Made by a program: the position numbers and the translations under genes. Below, in pieces: positions 1 through 5,694 of a stretch of DNA of 15,962 nucleotides (position 1 is the first letter of the stretch; every line of letters begins with the position of its first letter). Under the pieces are notes generated by a model. It was not told the DNA's origin. It saw nothing but the letters and a program-made list of their open reading frames with translations, and did no database searches. This DNA is from an uncultured Bacilli bacterium (lineage in GTDB: Bacteria > Bacillota_I > Bacilli_A > RF39 > UBA660), in NCBI GenBank assembly GCA_910579535.1, contig CAJTUR010000031.1, positions 1 to 15,962 on the forward strand, read 5' to 3'.

Positions 1-72
1 GTTGATAGGCTAGAGGTGGAAGCGTAGCGATACGTTGAGCTGACTAGTACTAATAGATCGAGGATTTAACTT
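1..72 (+). rRNA. rrl: 23S ribosomal RNA, 3' end (partial)
   Basis: The first about 72 bases match the conserved 3' end of bacterial 23S rRNA: a GTTGATAGGC-type start, then GTTGAGCTGAC, TAGTACTAATAGATCGAGG and a terminal TTAACTT. The GCTGACTAGTACTAATAGATCGAGG part resembles the B. subtilis 3' end closely. The gene is cut by the left window edge, so only the last part of domain VI is present. The exact mature end is uncertain by a few bases. It is followed by a spacer of about 50 bases and then 5S rRNA, the usual bacterial rRNA operon order. Confidence 0.95.
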
Positions 73-108
73 ATTTATTTAATTAGATGAATACATTATC
101 TTGTTTTT

Positions 109-125
109 AAAGGACAAAATCCTTT
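109..125 (+). other. Processing hairpin in 23S-5S spacer
   Basis: AAAGGA (109-114) and TCCTTT (120-125) form a perfect 6-bp stem around a CAAAA loop, ending directly at the inferred 5S 5' end. There is no T-tract after it, so it is not a terminator. Its place suggests a pre-rRNA processing structure; this is inference. Confidence 0.5.
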
Positions 126-229
126 ATAGGTGACGATAGCTCAGTGGATACACCTCTTCCCATACCGAACAGAGAAGTTAAGCACTGATACGCCGACAAT
201 AGTGTAAGCGAAGATAGGGAGTTGCCTAT
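126..229 (+). rRNA. rrf: 5S ribosomal RNA (short form, about 104 nt)
   Basis: The 5' strand ATAGGTGAC (126-134) pairs over 9 positions, with two G-U pairs, to the 3' strand GTTGCCTAT (221-229), giving helix I. The diagnostic core CCCATACCGAACAGAGAAGTTAAG lies at 159-182. The length is about 104 nt, against about 116 nt in typical Bacilli. The missing bases are in the helix IV/V arm after CGCCGA: only about 24 bases remain before the GATAGGG of the 3' half. Shortened 5S rRNA is known from mollicutes. The ends are set by helix I pairing and could be off by one or two bases. Confidence 0.9.
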
Positions 230-238
230 TTTTTTTTT
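214..238 (+). terminator. rRNA operon terminator overlapping the 5S 3' end
   Basis: ATAGG (214-218) can pair with CCTAT (225-229) around a 6-base loop, followed by about ten Ts (229-238). The 3' arm is shared with helix I of mature 5S rRNA, so the hairpin would form only during transcription, as an alternative fold. The stem is short, but the T-tract is strong. Confidence 0.6.
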
Positions 239-240
239 GC

Positions 241-269
241 TTTTAAATTATAATTTAATAGGTTATACT
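241..269 (+). promoter_or_regulatory. Candidate promoter for the gene at 289
   Basis: A TATACT -10 (264-269) follows a weak TTTTAA -35 (241-246) with 17-bp spacing. It would place the transcript start near 276, at the ribosome binding site. Another TATAAT lies at 249-254 but has no usable -35. Confidence 0.4.
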
Positions 270-288
270 TTATTTGGAAGGGGTTAAT

Positions 289-690
289 ATGGATTACGAT
301 GAAATTTTTGAAAAAGATACAAATCAAGATTTTTATTATAACAATGACAAAAGAACAAGTAATATTTTTATAAAAGGTTATATAAGTTTAGAAAAGGCAA
401 AACAACATCTAAAAAAAAGAGAGTATTATGCCTTAGTTAATTTTAACGAAGGAGAGAAATTACCAGAAGGATACAAGTGTTTTACTAGTTTAGATGGGGA
501 AGTTTATGCAACACCAATTTCGGATTTATCTTTTGATTTTTTAGTGGATGGCTATAGTCTACAGAGTATTTATAAAATAAATGATGATAGATATCGCTTG
601 GGATCTAAAGGCAAGGATATCTATTTATTAGATTTAGCTTATGATCAAATAGACCAATACATCGAACAAAAATGTAATGGACGAAAATAA
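289..690 (+). CDS. Hypothetical protein, 133 aa
   Basis: I do not recognise this protein. It is soluble-looking and acidic, with no signal peptide or membrane segment, so it is probably cytoplasmic. The N-terminus is rich in D, E, N and Y (MDYDEIFEKDTNQD). A mixed region follows, with a KGYISLEKAKQHLKKREYYA stretch and then alternating short hydrophobic segments ending in a YDQIDQYIEQK helix. The open frame extends upstream to a TTG at 274, but the ATG at 289 is preferred because GGAAGGGG (276-283) lies 5 bases before it and inside the longer version. The gene stands alone between the rRNA operon and the hydrolase gene, with its own candidate promoter and terminator. It is a real gene by signals and codon pattern; its function is unknown. 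Confidence 0.75.
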   Translation: MDYDEIFEKDTNQDFYYNNDKRTSNIFIKGYISLEKAKQHLKKREYYALVNFNEGEKLPEGYKCFTSLDGEVYATPISDLSFDFLVDGYSLQSIYKINDDRYRLGSKGKDIYLLDLAYDQIDQYIEQKCNGRK

Positions 691-691
691 G

Positions 692-720
692 GGCAAATTA
701 GAGAAATTTGGCTTTTTTTT
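692..720 (+). terminator. Intrinsic terminator after the gene at 289
   Basis: A GC-AAATT arm pairs with AATTT-GGC around an AGAGA-type loop (one bulged G), ending at 712, followed by eight Ts (713-720). It begins one base after the stop codon. Confidence 0.65.
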
Positions 721-755
721 ATTTTAATTTCATAAAATTAATTGAGACTTTTTTT

Positions 756-784
756 ATTTAAAAAAATAGATTTTGCGTTATAAT
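756..784 (+). promoter_or_regulatory. Candidate promoter for the DUF2974 hydrolase gene
   Basis: A perfect TATAAT lies at 779-784. The -35 at 17-bp spacing (ATTTAA, 756-761) is poor; a better TTGAGA (742-747) is 31 bp away, too far for a sigma-A promoter. The -10 box lies inside the longer reading frame that starts at a TTG at 773, which argues for the downstream ATG at 812. Confidence 0.5.
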
Positions 785-811
785 AGAACAAAAAGAAAAA
801 GTGAGGAAAAA

Positions 812-1933
812 ATGGCAAATATTGAAGATTACTTAAAATGGCGTGGAGATTTATCATTTAAAGTAAATCCCTTTAATGAAGTTGATAACTTAATTCTATC
901 AGAGTTGGCCTATTTAAATTTAGAAGGAATTGCTGATAAAAAAATAAAAATGAAAGATGCAATAGAGGGCTATTTTAAAAAATACACAGAAAAAGAAATT
1001 TTAAAAGAATTTGCTTTATCAACCAATCCAATTAATTTTTATCGTCAACTTCAAAATTCTACACGTTTTGGAAATTTAAACATCATTAAATTTGTAAATG
1101 AAATGAGTAAAAGTGAATCCAAACAATTTTCAGCTTTAATAGTAGAAATGGATTTAAATACGATTTATATTGCCTTTAAGGGAACCGATAAGTATTTAAT
1201 TGGTTGGAAAGAAGATTTTAATTTAAGCTATATGGATGCGGTTCCCTCTCAAATTTCAGCACTGAGTTTTATCAATAATCATGTAAAATTTAAACATCGA
1301 AAAATTTATATCGGTGGCCATTCAAAAGGAGGCAATCTAGCTGTTTATGCTGCAACATTTTGTAAAAAAAACATTCAAAAAAGAATTAAAGCAGTCTATA
1401 ATAACGATGGACCAGGTTTTTTAGATGAATTTATAGCCTTACCGAATTATCAAACTATTCTTCCTAAAATCACTACTATTTTACCAGAAACATCAATAAT
1501 AGGCATGCTCTTAACGCACAAAGGGCAATACAAAGTAGTAAAAAGCAATACAGTAGGAATTTGGCAACACGACGCTTTATCGTGGCAAGTAAACAAAGAC
1601 CATTTCATAACAATAGAGAAAGTAGATGAAACAAGCAATAAAATTCAACAGACTATTACGGATTGGTTACAAAAAATAGGAAAAAAAGAACGGGAAGAGT
1701 TTATAAACACTCTCTTTGATTTATTAGATAAAAATAAAATCGAAACAGTAGAAGATTTAATTAAATTAAAATTAAGAAAAATTCCAGGATTATTAAAAGA
1801 GTTTACCAAATTGAATGAAAAGCAGAGAAAATTAATGATGGATTTATTAAAAGATTTAATGACTGAAGCCAGCAAGCATTTTGAACGTAAATCTATTTTA
1901 CATCCTTTAAAATACTTAAATAGAAGAGATTAG
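812..1933 (+). CDS. Mbeg1-like / DUF2974 alpha/beta-hydrolase (lipase-like), 373 aa
   Basis: A lipase-like alpha/beta-hydrolase of the DUF2974 (Mbeg1-like) family. The nucleophile elbow GGHSKGGNLAVYAA places the likely catalytic serine at residue 171. The probable acid is Asp199 in NNDGPGF and the probable histidine is His253 in WQHDALSW, in the family order Ser-Asp-His. The N-terminus carries a typical DYLKWRGDLSF entry and an LILSELAYLNL segment. A core TIYIAFKGTD strand precedes the elbow. The last about 100 residues are Lys-rich and helical, with no membrane segment, so it is likely cytoplasmic. The start is ATG 812 with GTGAGG (801-806) 5 bases upstream; the TTG at 773 is rejected because it precedes the promoter's transcript start. 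The substrate is unknown in this family. It is monocistronic here, upstream of tsaE but with a separate promoter between them. Confidence 0.85.
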   Translation: MANIEDYLKWRGDLSFKVNPFNEVDNLILSELAYLNLEGIADKKIKMKDAIEGYFKKYTEKEILKEFALSTNPINFYRQLQNSTRFGNLNIIKFVNEMSKSESKQFSALIVEMDLNTIYIAFKGTDKYLIGWKEDFNLSYMDAVPSQISALSFINNHVKFKHRKIYIGGHSKGGNLAVYAATFCKKNIQKRIKAVYNNDGPGFLDEFIALPNYQTILPKITTILPETSIIGMLLTHKGQYKVVKSNTVGIWQHDALSWQVNKDHFITIEKVDETSNKIQQTITDWLQKIGKKEREEFINTLFDLLDKNKIETVEDLIKLKLRKIPGLLKEFTKLNEKQRKLMMDLLKDLMTEASKHFERKSILHPLKYLNRRD

Positions 1934-1963
1934 AAAAAATTGTCAATTATTAATATAAAAACA

Positions 1964-1993
1964 TTGAATACAATTAAGTTGATTTGTTATAAT
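1964..1993 (+). promoter_or_regulatory. tsaE promoter, extended -10
   Basis: TTGAAT (1964-1969), an 18-bp spacer and TATAAT (1988-1993), with TGT directly before the -10 (extended -10, TGN). The predicted transcript start is near 2000, exactly where AGGTGA, the tsaE ribosome binding site, begins. Confidence 0.75.
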
Positions 1994-2011
1994 ATTTTTA
2001 GGTGATAAAAT

Positions 2012-2464
2012 ATGGACTATAAATTCACATCCAGAAGCGAAGAGGATACATTGGAATTAGCCCAAAATATTGAAAGTGAAAAATTTCCAAATATGGTTCT
2101 ATGCTTAGAAGGAGAACTTGGAAGTGGAAAAACTGTTTTTGTTAAAGGTTTTGCACAAGCTTTAGGCATTGATGAAAACGTCACGTCTCCAACTTTTAAT
2201 TTAGTAAAAGAATATTTAAATGGGGAGTTACCATTATACCATATGGACGTCTATCGACTAGAAGGCGCTTGTGAAACAGTAGGTTTTGACGAATATTTTA
2301 ACCGTGGTGGTGTATCAATTGTTGAATGGTCAGACTTAATATGTGATTGTTTGCCAGAAGAAAGATTAGATATTAAATTTAAAGTGATAGATGAAAACAC
2401 TAGAAGATTATTTTTTGAACCTCATGGTAAAGACTACGAAGATTTATGTGATAGTGTTCTCTAA
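2012..2464 (+). CDS. tsaE: tRNA threonylcarbamoyladenosine biosynthesis ATPase TsaE
   Basis: TsaE (YdiB) is the cytoplasmic ATPase that drives turnover of the TsaB-TsaD complex during t6A37 synthesis on ANN-decoding tRNAs. The 150-residue length is normal. The Walker A loop GELGSGKT is at residues 34-41. The family motif TSPTF is at 58-62, YHMDVYRL at 76-83 and VEWSD at 104-108. ATG 2012 has AGGTGA 6 bases upstream. The gene has its own extended -10 promoter and is followed by a hairpin with a short T-run, but its partners tsaB, rimI and tsaD begin only 64 bp downstream, so it sits beside rather than inside the overlapping operon. Confidence 0.97.
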   Translation: MDYKFTSRSEEDTLELAQNIESEKFPNMVLCLEGELGSGKTVFVKGFAQALGIDENVTSPTFNLVKEYLNGELPLYHMDVYRLEGACETVGFDEYFNRGGVSIVEWSDLICDCLPEERLDIKFKVIDENTRRLFFEPHGKDYEDLCDSVL

Positions 2465-2467
2465 ATG

Positions 2468-2476
2468 TGTTATAAT
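2468..2476 (+). promoter_or_regulatory. Extended -10 promoter for tsaB-rimI-tsaD
   Basis: TGT-TATAAT (2468-2476) begins 4 bases after the tsaE stop codon. There is no good -35, as is common for extended -10 promoters. The predicted transcript start (about 2483) falls at the top of the 5' arm of the tsaE terminator hairpin, so transcripts from here would lack the complete hairpin and escape termination. Confidence 0.6.
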
Positions 2477-2499
2477 AAGACTCATTTAAGAGTCTTTTT
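2477..2499 (+). terminator. tsaE terminator
   Basis: AAGACTC (2477-2483) and GAGTCTT (2490-2496) form a perfect 7-bp stem with loop ATTTAA, followed by Ts to 2499. The T-run is short beyond the stem, so termination may be partial, with some read-through from tsaE into tsaB. Confidence 0.75.
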
Positions 2500-2528
2500 A
2501 ATTCGGCTTTTGAAAGGAAGAAAAAGAG

Positions 2529-3095
2529 ATGTATACCTTATATTTAGATACTCATTGCAATAAAATAATTATCATAATTTATAAAGATGAAGAACAAATC
2601 GTTCATAAAGAAATGGAATGTAATTATAATCATAGCATGAATACCATGCCTAAATTGATTGAAAGTTTAAAAGAAGCAAAAATAGCAATTAGCGATATAA
2701 ATGAAATTATCGTATGCAACGGTCCAGGTTCTTTTACAGGAATTCGAATTGGTGTAACAATAGCTAAAACCTTGGCATTTACCTTAAATGTTCCTATAAA
2801 AATGATATCAAGTTTACTATTAAAAGCCATTTCTTTTAAACACGAAGAGGTCATAATAATAGAAAGAGAAAAAAACGGAGTATTTATAGCTAAATTTAAT
2901 GAAGAAAATGATTTAATAGAGGATTATAAATATTTGAAAAATAGTGAATATAAACAATTAGAAGACCAAATAAATGGCATAGACCAAAAAGAAATCGATT
3001 ACTTAAAACTAATCCAATACGCCAAAAAAATAGAGCCCACAAACCCTCATTTAGTTAATCCATTATATGTAAAAAAAATAGAGGTTCAAAAATGA
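2529..3095 (+). CDS. tsaB: tRNA threonylcarbamoyladenosine biosynthesis protein TsaB
   Basis: TsaB (YeaZ) is the inactive ASKHA-fold partner that dimerises with TsaD and couples it to TsaE in the t6A pathway. The LYLDT opening strand corresponds to the family's ILAIDTS entry, and the hallmark GPGSFTGIR is at residues 65-73, followed by GVTIAKTLAF. His35 in NHSMNTMPKLIESL matches the usual HS...L segment. The C-terminus PLYVKK is typical. At 188 residues it is shorter than the B. subtilis-type protein (about 230), the loss lying in the second lobe between residues about 105 and 175. The start ATG 2529 has AAAGGAAG about 10 bases upstream. The TGA stop overlaps the rimI ATG by 4 bases (ATGA), showing that TGA is a stop in this organism. 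Confidence 0.93.
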   Translation: MYTLYLDTHCNKIIIIIYKDEEQIVHKEMECNYNHSMNTMPKLIESLKEAKIAISDINEIIVCNGPGSFTGIRIGVTIAKTLAFTLNVPIKMISSLLLKAISFKHEEVIIIEREKNGVFIAKFNEENDLIEDYKYLKNSEYKQLEDQINGIDQKEIDYLKLIQYAKKIEPTNPHLVNPLYVKKIEVQK

Positions 3096-3526
3096 TTAGA
3101 AGTTTTAAAATAGAAGATAGTGCTATCATTTATGAACTTGGAAATCAAATAGCTTCAAATTTTTCTAAAACCAATGATTTAGAAAAAATCATAAACGATA
3201 AATATACAAAAATACTTGTCTATGAAATAGATTCTGAAATTGTAGGTTTTCTAATGTATATCGAATTAGAAAATACAATTGATATTGTAGACATTATTGT
3301 AAAAGAAGCGTTTCGTAATAAAAAAATTGCCAGTTGTTTATTGGATAACTTAATTACAGAATTAAAAGAAAAAATAAAATGGATTACTTTAGAAGTAAGA
3401 AAAAGTAATACACCAGCCATTAAACTCTATCAAAAATTTGACTTTTCAATTATTAATACTCGAAAAAATTATTATGAAAATGAAGATGCCTATTTAATGG
3501 GGAGGGAAATAAAAAATGAAAGATAA
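3092..3526 (+). CDS. rimI: Ribosomal-protein-alanine N-acetyltransferase RimI (GNAT)
   Basis: A GNAT-fold acetyl-CoA-dependent N-acetyltransferase of the RimI group, which acetylates the N-terminal alanine of ribosomal protein S18 and is usually encoded between tsaB and tsaD, as here. The family pattern is visible: VDIIVKEAFRNKKIASCLL (motif A, residues 66-84), LEVRKSNTPAIKLYQKFDF (100-118) and the C-terminal YYENEDAYLM (127-136). The pyrophosphate-loop glycine normally found in the R-x-x-G-x-G/A motif is replaced by lysine (RNKKIA), an odd but not necessarily inactivating change. Start and stop overlap both neighbours: 4 bp with tsaB and 11 bp with tsaD, which implies translational coupling. 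Cytoplasmic. Specificity for S18 is inferred from the family and context. Confidence 0.88.
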   Translation: MIRSFKIEDSAIIYELGNQIASNFSKTNDLEKIINDKYTKILVYEIDSEIVGFLMYIELENTIDIVDIIVKEAFRNKKIASCLLDNLITELKEKIKWITLEVRKSNTPAIKLYQKFDFSIINTRKNYYENEDAYLMGREIKNER

Positions 3527-4523
3527 TTACATACTAGCAATAGAAACGTCATGCGATGAAACAAGTATAGCGATTATAAAAAATGGTTCTACCGTTGAAA
3601 CATGCACCGTTTTAACACAAATGGATACTCATGCTGAATATGGAGGAGTAGTACCAGAAATTGCTTCTCGTATGCATACAGAAAATATAACAATTATTTT
3701 AGAAGAAACCTTGAAAAAAAGTAAATTAAAGATGGATATAATAGATGCGATTGCGGTGACGTATTCACCAGGCCTTTTAGGAAGTTTAATTGTTGGAGTA
3801 GAATTTGCTAAAACTTTGGCACTTGTGTATAAAAAGCCTTTAATTGGAGTAAATCACACCATTGGACATATTTACGCCAATAGTTTAAAAGAACCCTTAA
3901 ACTTCCCACTATTAGCACTTGTCGTAAGTGGAGGACACACGGACTTAATACTTATGAAAAAAGACTATGATTTCCAAATATTAGGAAGTACTTTAGATGA
4001 TGCTATTGGAGAATGTTACGATAAAGTAGCAAGAGTATTAGATTTAAAATATCCTGGAGGGCCAAATATAGATAAATTAGCAAAGCTTGGAAAAGTCTCT
4101 TATCAATTACCAACACCCGTAAACGATGACACCTACAATTTTAGCTTTAGTGGTCTAAAATCAAGCATCATTAACTTAGTTCATAATGAACATCAAAGAG
4201 GAAAAGAAATTAATAAAGAAGACTTAGCCTGTAGCTTTCAAGAAGTGGCCATTGATGAACTGAAAAGAAAAGTCGAATTAGCCTTAAAAAACTTAGAAAT
4301 AAAAAATATGATTATTGCTGGAGGCGTCGCCGCAAATTCCTATTTAAGAGATGAAATTCAGAAAATAGCAGATAAATACAAGGTGCATTTAAGTATCCCA
4401 GAAATAAAATATTGTACTGATAACGCCGCTATGATTGGAGCAGCAGCGTATCCTTTGTTTTTAAAAAAAGAATTTGCAGACTTTGATTTAAATGCTCAAA
4501 GTAGTAGTACTATCATTCAATAG
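3516..4523 (+). CDS. tsaD: tRNA N6-adenosine threonylcarbamoyltransferase TsaD
   Basis: TsaD (YgjD/Gcp) transfers the threonylcarbamoyl group from TC-AMP to A37 of tRNA, working with TsaB and TsaE. The length of 335 residues is standard. Seen motifs: ILAIETSCDETSIAI at 6-20; the metal-binding histidines His114 and His118 in NHTIGHIYA; VSGGHTDL at 137-144; YPGGPNIDKLA; FSFSGLKSS at 209-217; IAGGVAANSYLR at 267-278; and the third metal ligand Asp302 in CTDNAAMIG. The ATG lies inside the end of rimI, and GGGGAGGG-like bases around 3500-3507 serve as its ribosome binding site. It is the last gene of the operon, with a terminator across its stop codon. The tRNA synthase TsaC is not in the window. 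Confidence 0.97.
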   Translation: MKDNYILAIETSCDETSIAIIKNGSTVETCTVLTQMDTHAEYGGVVPEIASRMHTENITIILEETLKKSKLKMDIIDAIAVTYSPGLLGSLIVGVEFAKTLALVYKKPLIGVNHTIGHIYANSLKEPLNFPLLALVVSGGHTDLILMKKDYDFQILGSTLDDAIGECYDKVARVLDLKYPGGPNIDKLAKLGKVSYQLPTPVNDDTYNFSFSGLKSSIINLVHNEHQRGKEINKEDLACSFQEVAIDELKRKVELALKNLEIKNMIIAGGVAANSYLRDEIQKIADKYKVHLSIPEIKYCTDNAAMIGAAAYPLFLKKEFADFDLNAQSSSTIIQ

Positions 4524-4533
4524 TTCTTTTTTT
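4507..4533 (+). terminator. tsaD terminator spanning the stop codon
   Basis: ACTAT (4509-4513) pairs with ATAGT (4520-4524) around CATTCA, extended by a G-C pair across a T-T mismatch, followed by CTTTTTTT (4526-4533). The stop codon TAG (4521-4523) is part of the 3' arm. Confidence 0.6.
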
Positions 4534-4556
4534 AGCTATGAAATAATAAAAAATAA

Positions 4557-4565
4557 TGTTAAAAT
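4557..4565 (+). promoter_or_regulatory. Extended -10 promoter for the small membrane protein gene
   Basis: TGT-TAAAAT (4557-4565) has no clear -35. The predicted transcript start is near 4572, where GGTGA begins, 9 bases before the ATG. This matches the short-leader pattern of the neighbouring genes. Confidence 0.5.
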
Positions 4566-4580
4566 GAACTTGGTGATACG

Positions 4581-4931
4581 ATGGCTTTATATGACAAATA
4601 TTTTTTAATAACGATGATAACTATTCTAATCACAAGAGTACTAGTATATAAATTGAATAAACCTAGCCCAACTATAAAAAATTTTAGAACACACCATTGG
4701 ATGTTTGGATTCCTGTTTTCAATTATCCTTTTTTTAATTTCAAATTTTTATACAAATATGTATTTATTATCGATAAGTAATGGGATATTTTTAGATGAAA
4801 TAGGCTTGATTATAATTAAAGGTAAAACTCATGAAGACAATTATAGTCCTGAATCCTTTATGATATTAATCTTTTTTATTCTTCTTTTATTTATTTTTAG
4901 AGAAAATATTATTAATTTCTATTCTAATTAG
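4581..4931 (+). CDS. Small integral membrane protein with HHW and DEIG motifs, 116 aa
   Basis: A small polytopic membrane protein with about four hydrophobic segments: residues about 5-22, 40-57, 60-80 and 92-108. Two polar motifs stand out within or beside the membrane segments. FRTHHWMFGF (residues about 35-44) carries paired histidines and Trp, and FLDEIGLIIIKG (about 70-81) carries an Asp-Glu pair. A His-rich motif before one helix and a DEIG/DEFG motif ending a later one are a pattern I associate with an uncharacterised family of small prokaryotic membrane proteins; this is from memory and unverified. His and acidic residues at membrane borders could bind metal or a phospholipid head group, but no function is established. 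The ATG has GGTGA 4 bases upstream. The gene appears monocistronic, with no clear terminator. Confidence 0.7.
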   Translation: MALYDKYFLITMITILITRVLVYKLNKPSPTIKNFRTHHWMFGFLFSIILFLISNFYTNMYLLSISNGIFLDEIGLIIIKGKTHEDNYSPESFMILIFFILLLFIFRENIINFYSN

Positions 4932-4960
4932 CAAAGGTAAGTTTAATGAAATTGAGTAGT

Positions 4961-4988
4961 TTGACGCCTTAAAAATGCTTCTTATACT
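4961..4988 (+). promoter_or_regulatory. Orphan promoter-like sequence
   Basis: TTGACG (4961-4966), 16 bp, then TATACT (4983-4988) is among the best consensus matches in the window, yet no plus-strand gene follows. It points toward the 3' end of the minus-strand acetyltransferase gene. A GTATT-T6-AATAC hairpin (5003-5018) lies just after the predicted start. It may be a small or antisense RNA promoter, or a chance match in AT-rich DNA. The rest of the 171-bp gap (4932-5102) shows no coding potential. Confidence 0.35.
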
Positions 4989-5069
4989 AGGGTAGGGCAA
5001 TAGTATTTTTTTTAATACAACAAATTATTATTAAAATCATAATTAATAGGACCTTATTTCAGAAAGACA

Positions 5070-5090
5070 TAAAAAATAAATTTTGTTTAT
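5070..5090 (-). terminator. Weak terminator candidate for the acetyltransferase gene
   Basis: On the minus strand ATAAA-CAAAA-TTTAT forms a 5-bp all-A/T stem (5090-5076) followed by five Ts. It lies 13 bases past the stop codon. The stem is weak. Confidence 0.3.
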
Positions 5091-5102
5091 AAAAAAAAGA
5101 AT

Positions 5103-5633
5103 TTAAAAATCCTTCTTATTTTGCTCAAATATTTTCCATAAACTTTCTTCATCATAAAGGGCTTTAATTTCTTTTCTTTTTAAAACATAAGCATCAAACG
5201 TTCCAATAACACGTGCTGGATTACCAGCTACAACTGTATTAGGAGCCACATCATTAACAATAACACTTCCCGCTCCAATGACCACATTGGGGCCTATTTT
5301 AACATTTGGAAGAATAGTCGTATTGCATCCAATAAATACATTATCCATAATTTCAATACAGCCATTCTTATAAAGAAATTCTCCTTGATTTAAATGATTT
5401 AAACCTAAATGAAAAACATCATGCGTGACAAAGGTAACATTGCTTGTAACAATAACGTTATTGTGAAATTTAATGAGTTTTGGATCAGAAGGAATAAAGC
5501 GGGGTTGGAAAAAAAAATGCTCACCAACACTTTTAAAAATATGATGTTTTAAAATATATTTTACTCTTTTATCACTATTTAGAATTAATGCAATTCTAAG
5601 TCTTTGTAACTGATTTTTTGTATAACTTTTCAT
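5103..5633 (-). CDS. Hexapeptide-repeat (left-handed beta-helix) O-acetyltransferase, 176 aa
   Basis: An acyl-CoA-dependent O-acetyltransferase of the LbH superfamily (maltose/galactoside acetyltransferase-like). The C-terminal half shows hexapeptide turns: NGCIEIMDNVFIGCNTTILP, then NVKIGPNVVIGAGSVIVND and VAPNTVVAGNPARVIG, the standard end of the helix. The catalytic His is probably in FVTHDVFH. About 50 basic N-terminal residues and a short helical tail (ALYDEESLWKIFEQN) flank it. No signal peptide, so cytoplasmic, likely acting on a sugar of the envelope glycopolymer made by its neighbours (inference). The frame can extend to ATGs at 5654/5651, but the start at 5633 is preferred: AAGAGGGAT (5645-5637) lies 5 bases before it, and the upstream ATGATG overlaps an extended -10 box. 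Same strand as the lcp gene, but separated by a terminator. Confidence 0.85.
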   Translation of the reverse strand: MKSYTKNQLQRLRIALILNSDKRVKYILKHHIFKSVGEHFFFQPRFIPSDPKLIKFHNNVIVTSNVTFVTHDVFHLGLNHLNQGEFLYKNGCIEIMDNVFIGCNTTILPNVKIGPNVVIGAGSVIVNDVAPNTVVAGNPARVIGTFDAYVLKRKEIKALYDEESLWKIFEQNKKDF

Positions 5634-5649
5634 TCTATCCCTCTTAAAC

Positions 5650-5658
5650 ATCATATCA
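5650..5658 (-). promoter_or_regulatory. Extended -10 promoter for the acetyltransferase gene
   Basis: On the minus strand TGA-TATGAT runs from 5658 to 5650. The predicted transcript start is near 5643, giving a leader of about 10 bases that contains the GAGGG ribosome binding site and then ATG at 5633. The -35 region overlaps the lcp terminator and is poor (TTCCTT). Confidence 0.5.
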
Positions 5659-5666
5659 ATTTTTCC

Positions 5667-5694
5667 AAAAAAAAGGAAGATTAACTTTCTTCCT
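5667..5694 (-). terminator. lcp terminator spanning the stop codon
   Basis: On the minus strand AGGAAGA (5694-5688) and TCTTCCT (5680-5674) form a perfect 7-bp stem around a 7-base loop that contains the TAA stop codon (5683-5681), followed by a T-tract to 5667. The 5' arm encodes the last Glu codons of the protein. Confidence 0.85.

Noticed and set aside
239..288. tRNA cluster after the 5S gene
   Set aside because: No cloverleaf or conserved GTTCRA/CCA-type segment is present; the gap is only promoter-like AT-rich DNA.
773..811. TTG-initiated N-terminal extension of the DUF2974 protein
   Set aside because: It contains the TATAAT promoter box, and the downstream ATG has a good GTGAGG site.
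1939..1975. AATTGT ... ACAATT inverted repeat before tsaE
   Set aside because: The 6-bp arms are all but A/T, lie about 25 bases apart and have no T-tract; expected by chance at this base composition.
3092..3095. Possibility of TGA read as tryptophan (mycoplasma code)
   Set aside because: tsaB and gtrA end at TGA in ATGA overlaps with the next gene, and tryptophan is encoded by TGG throughout.
5634..5654. Earlier ATGATG start for the acetyltransferase
   Set aside because: It forms part of TGATATGAT, an extended -10, and the Shine-Dalgarno match is weaker than that before 5633.
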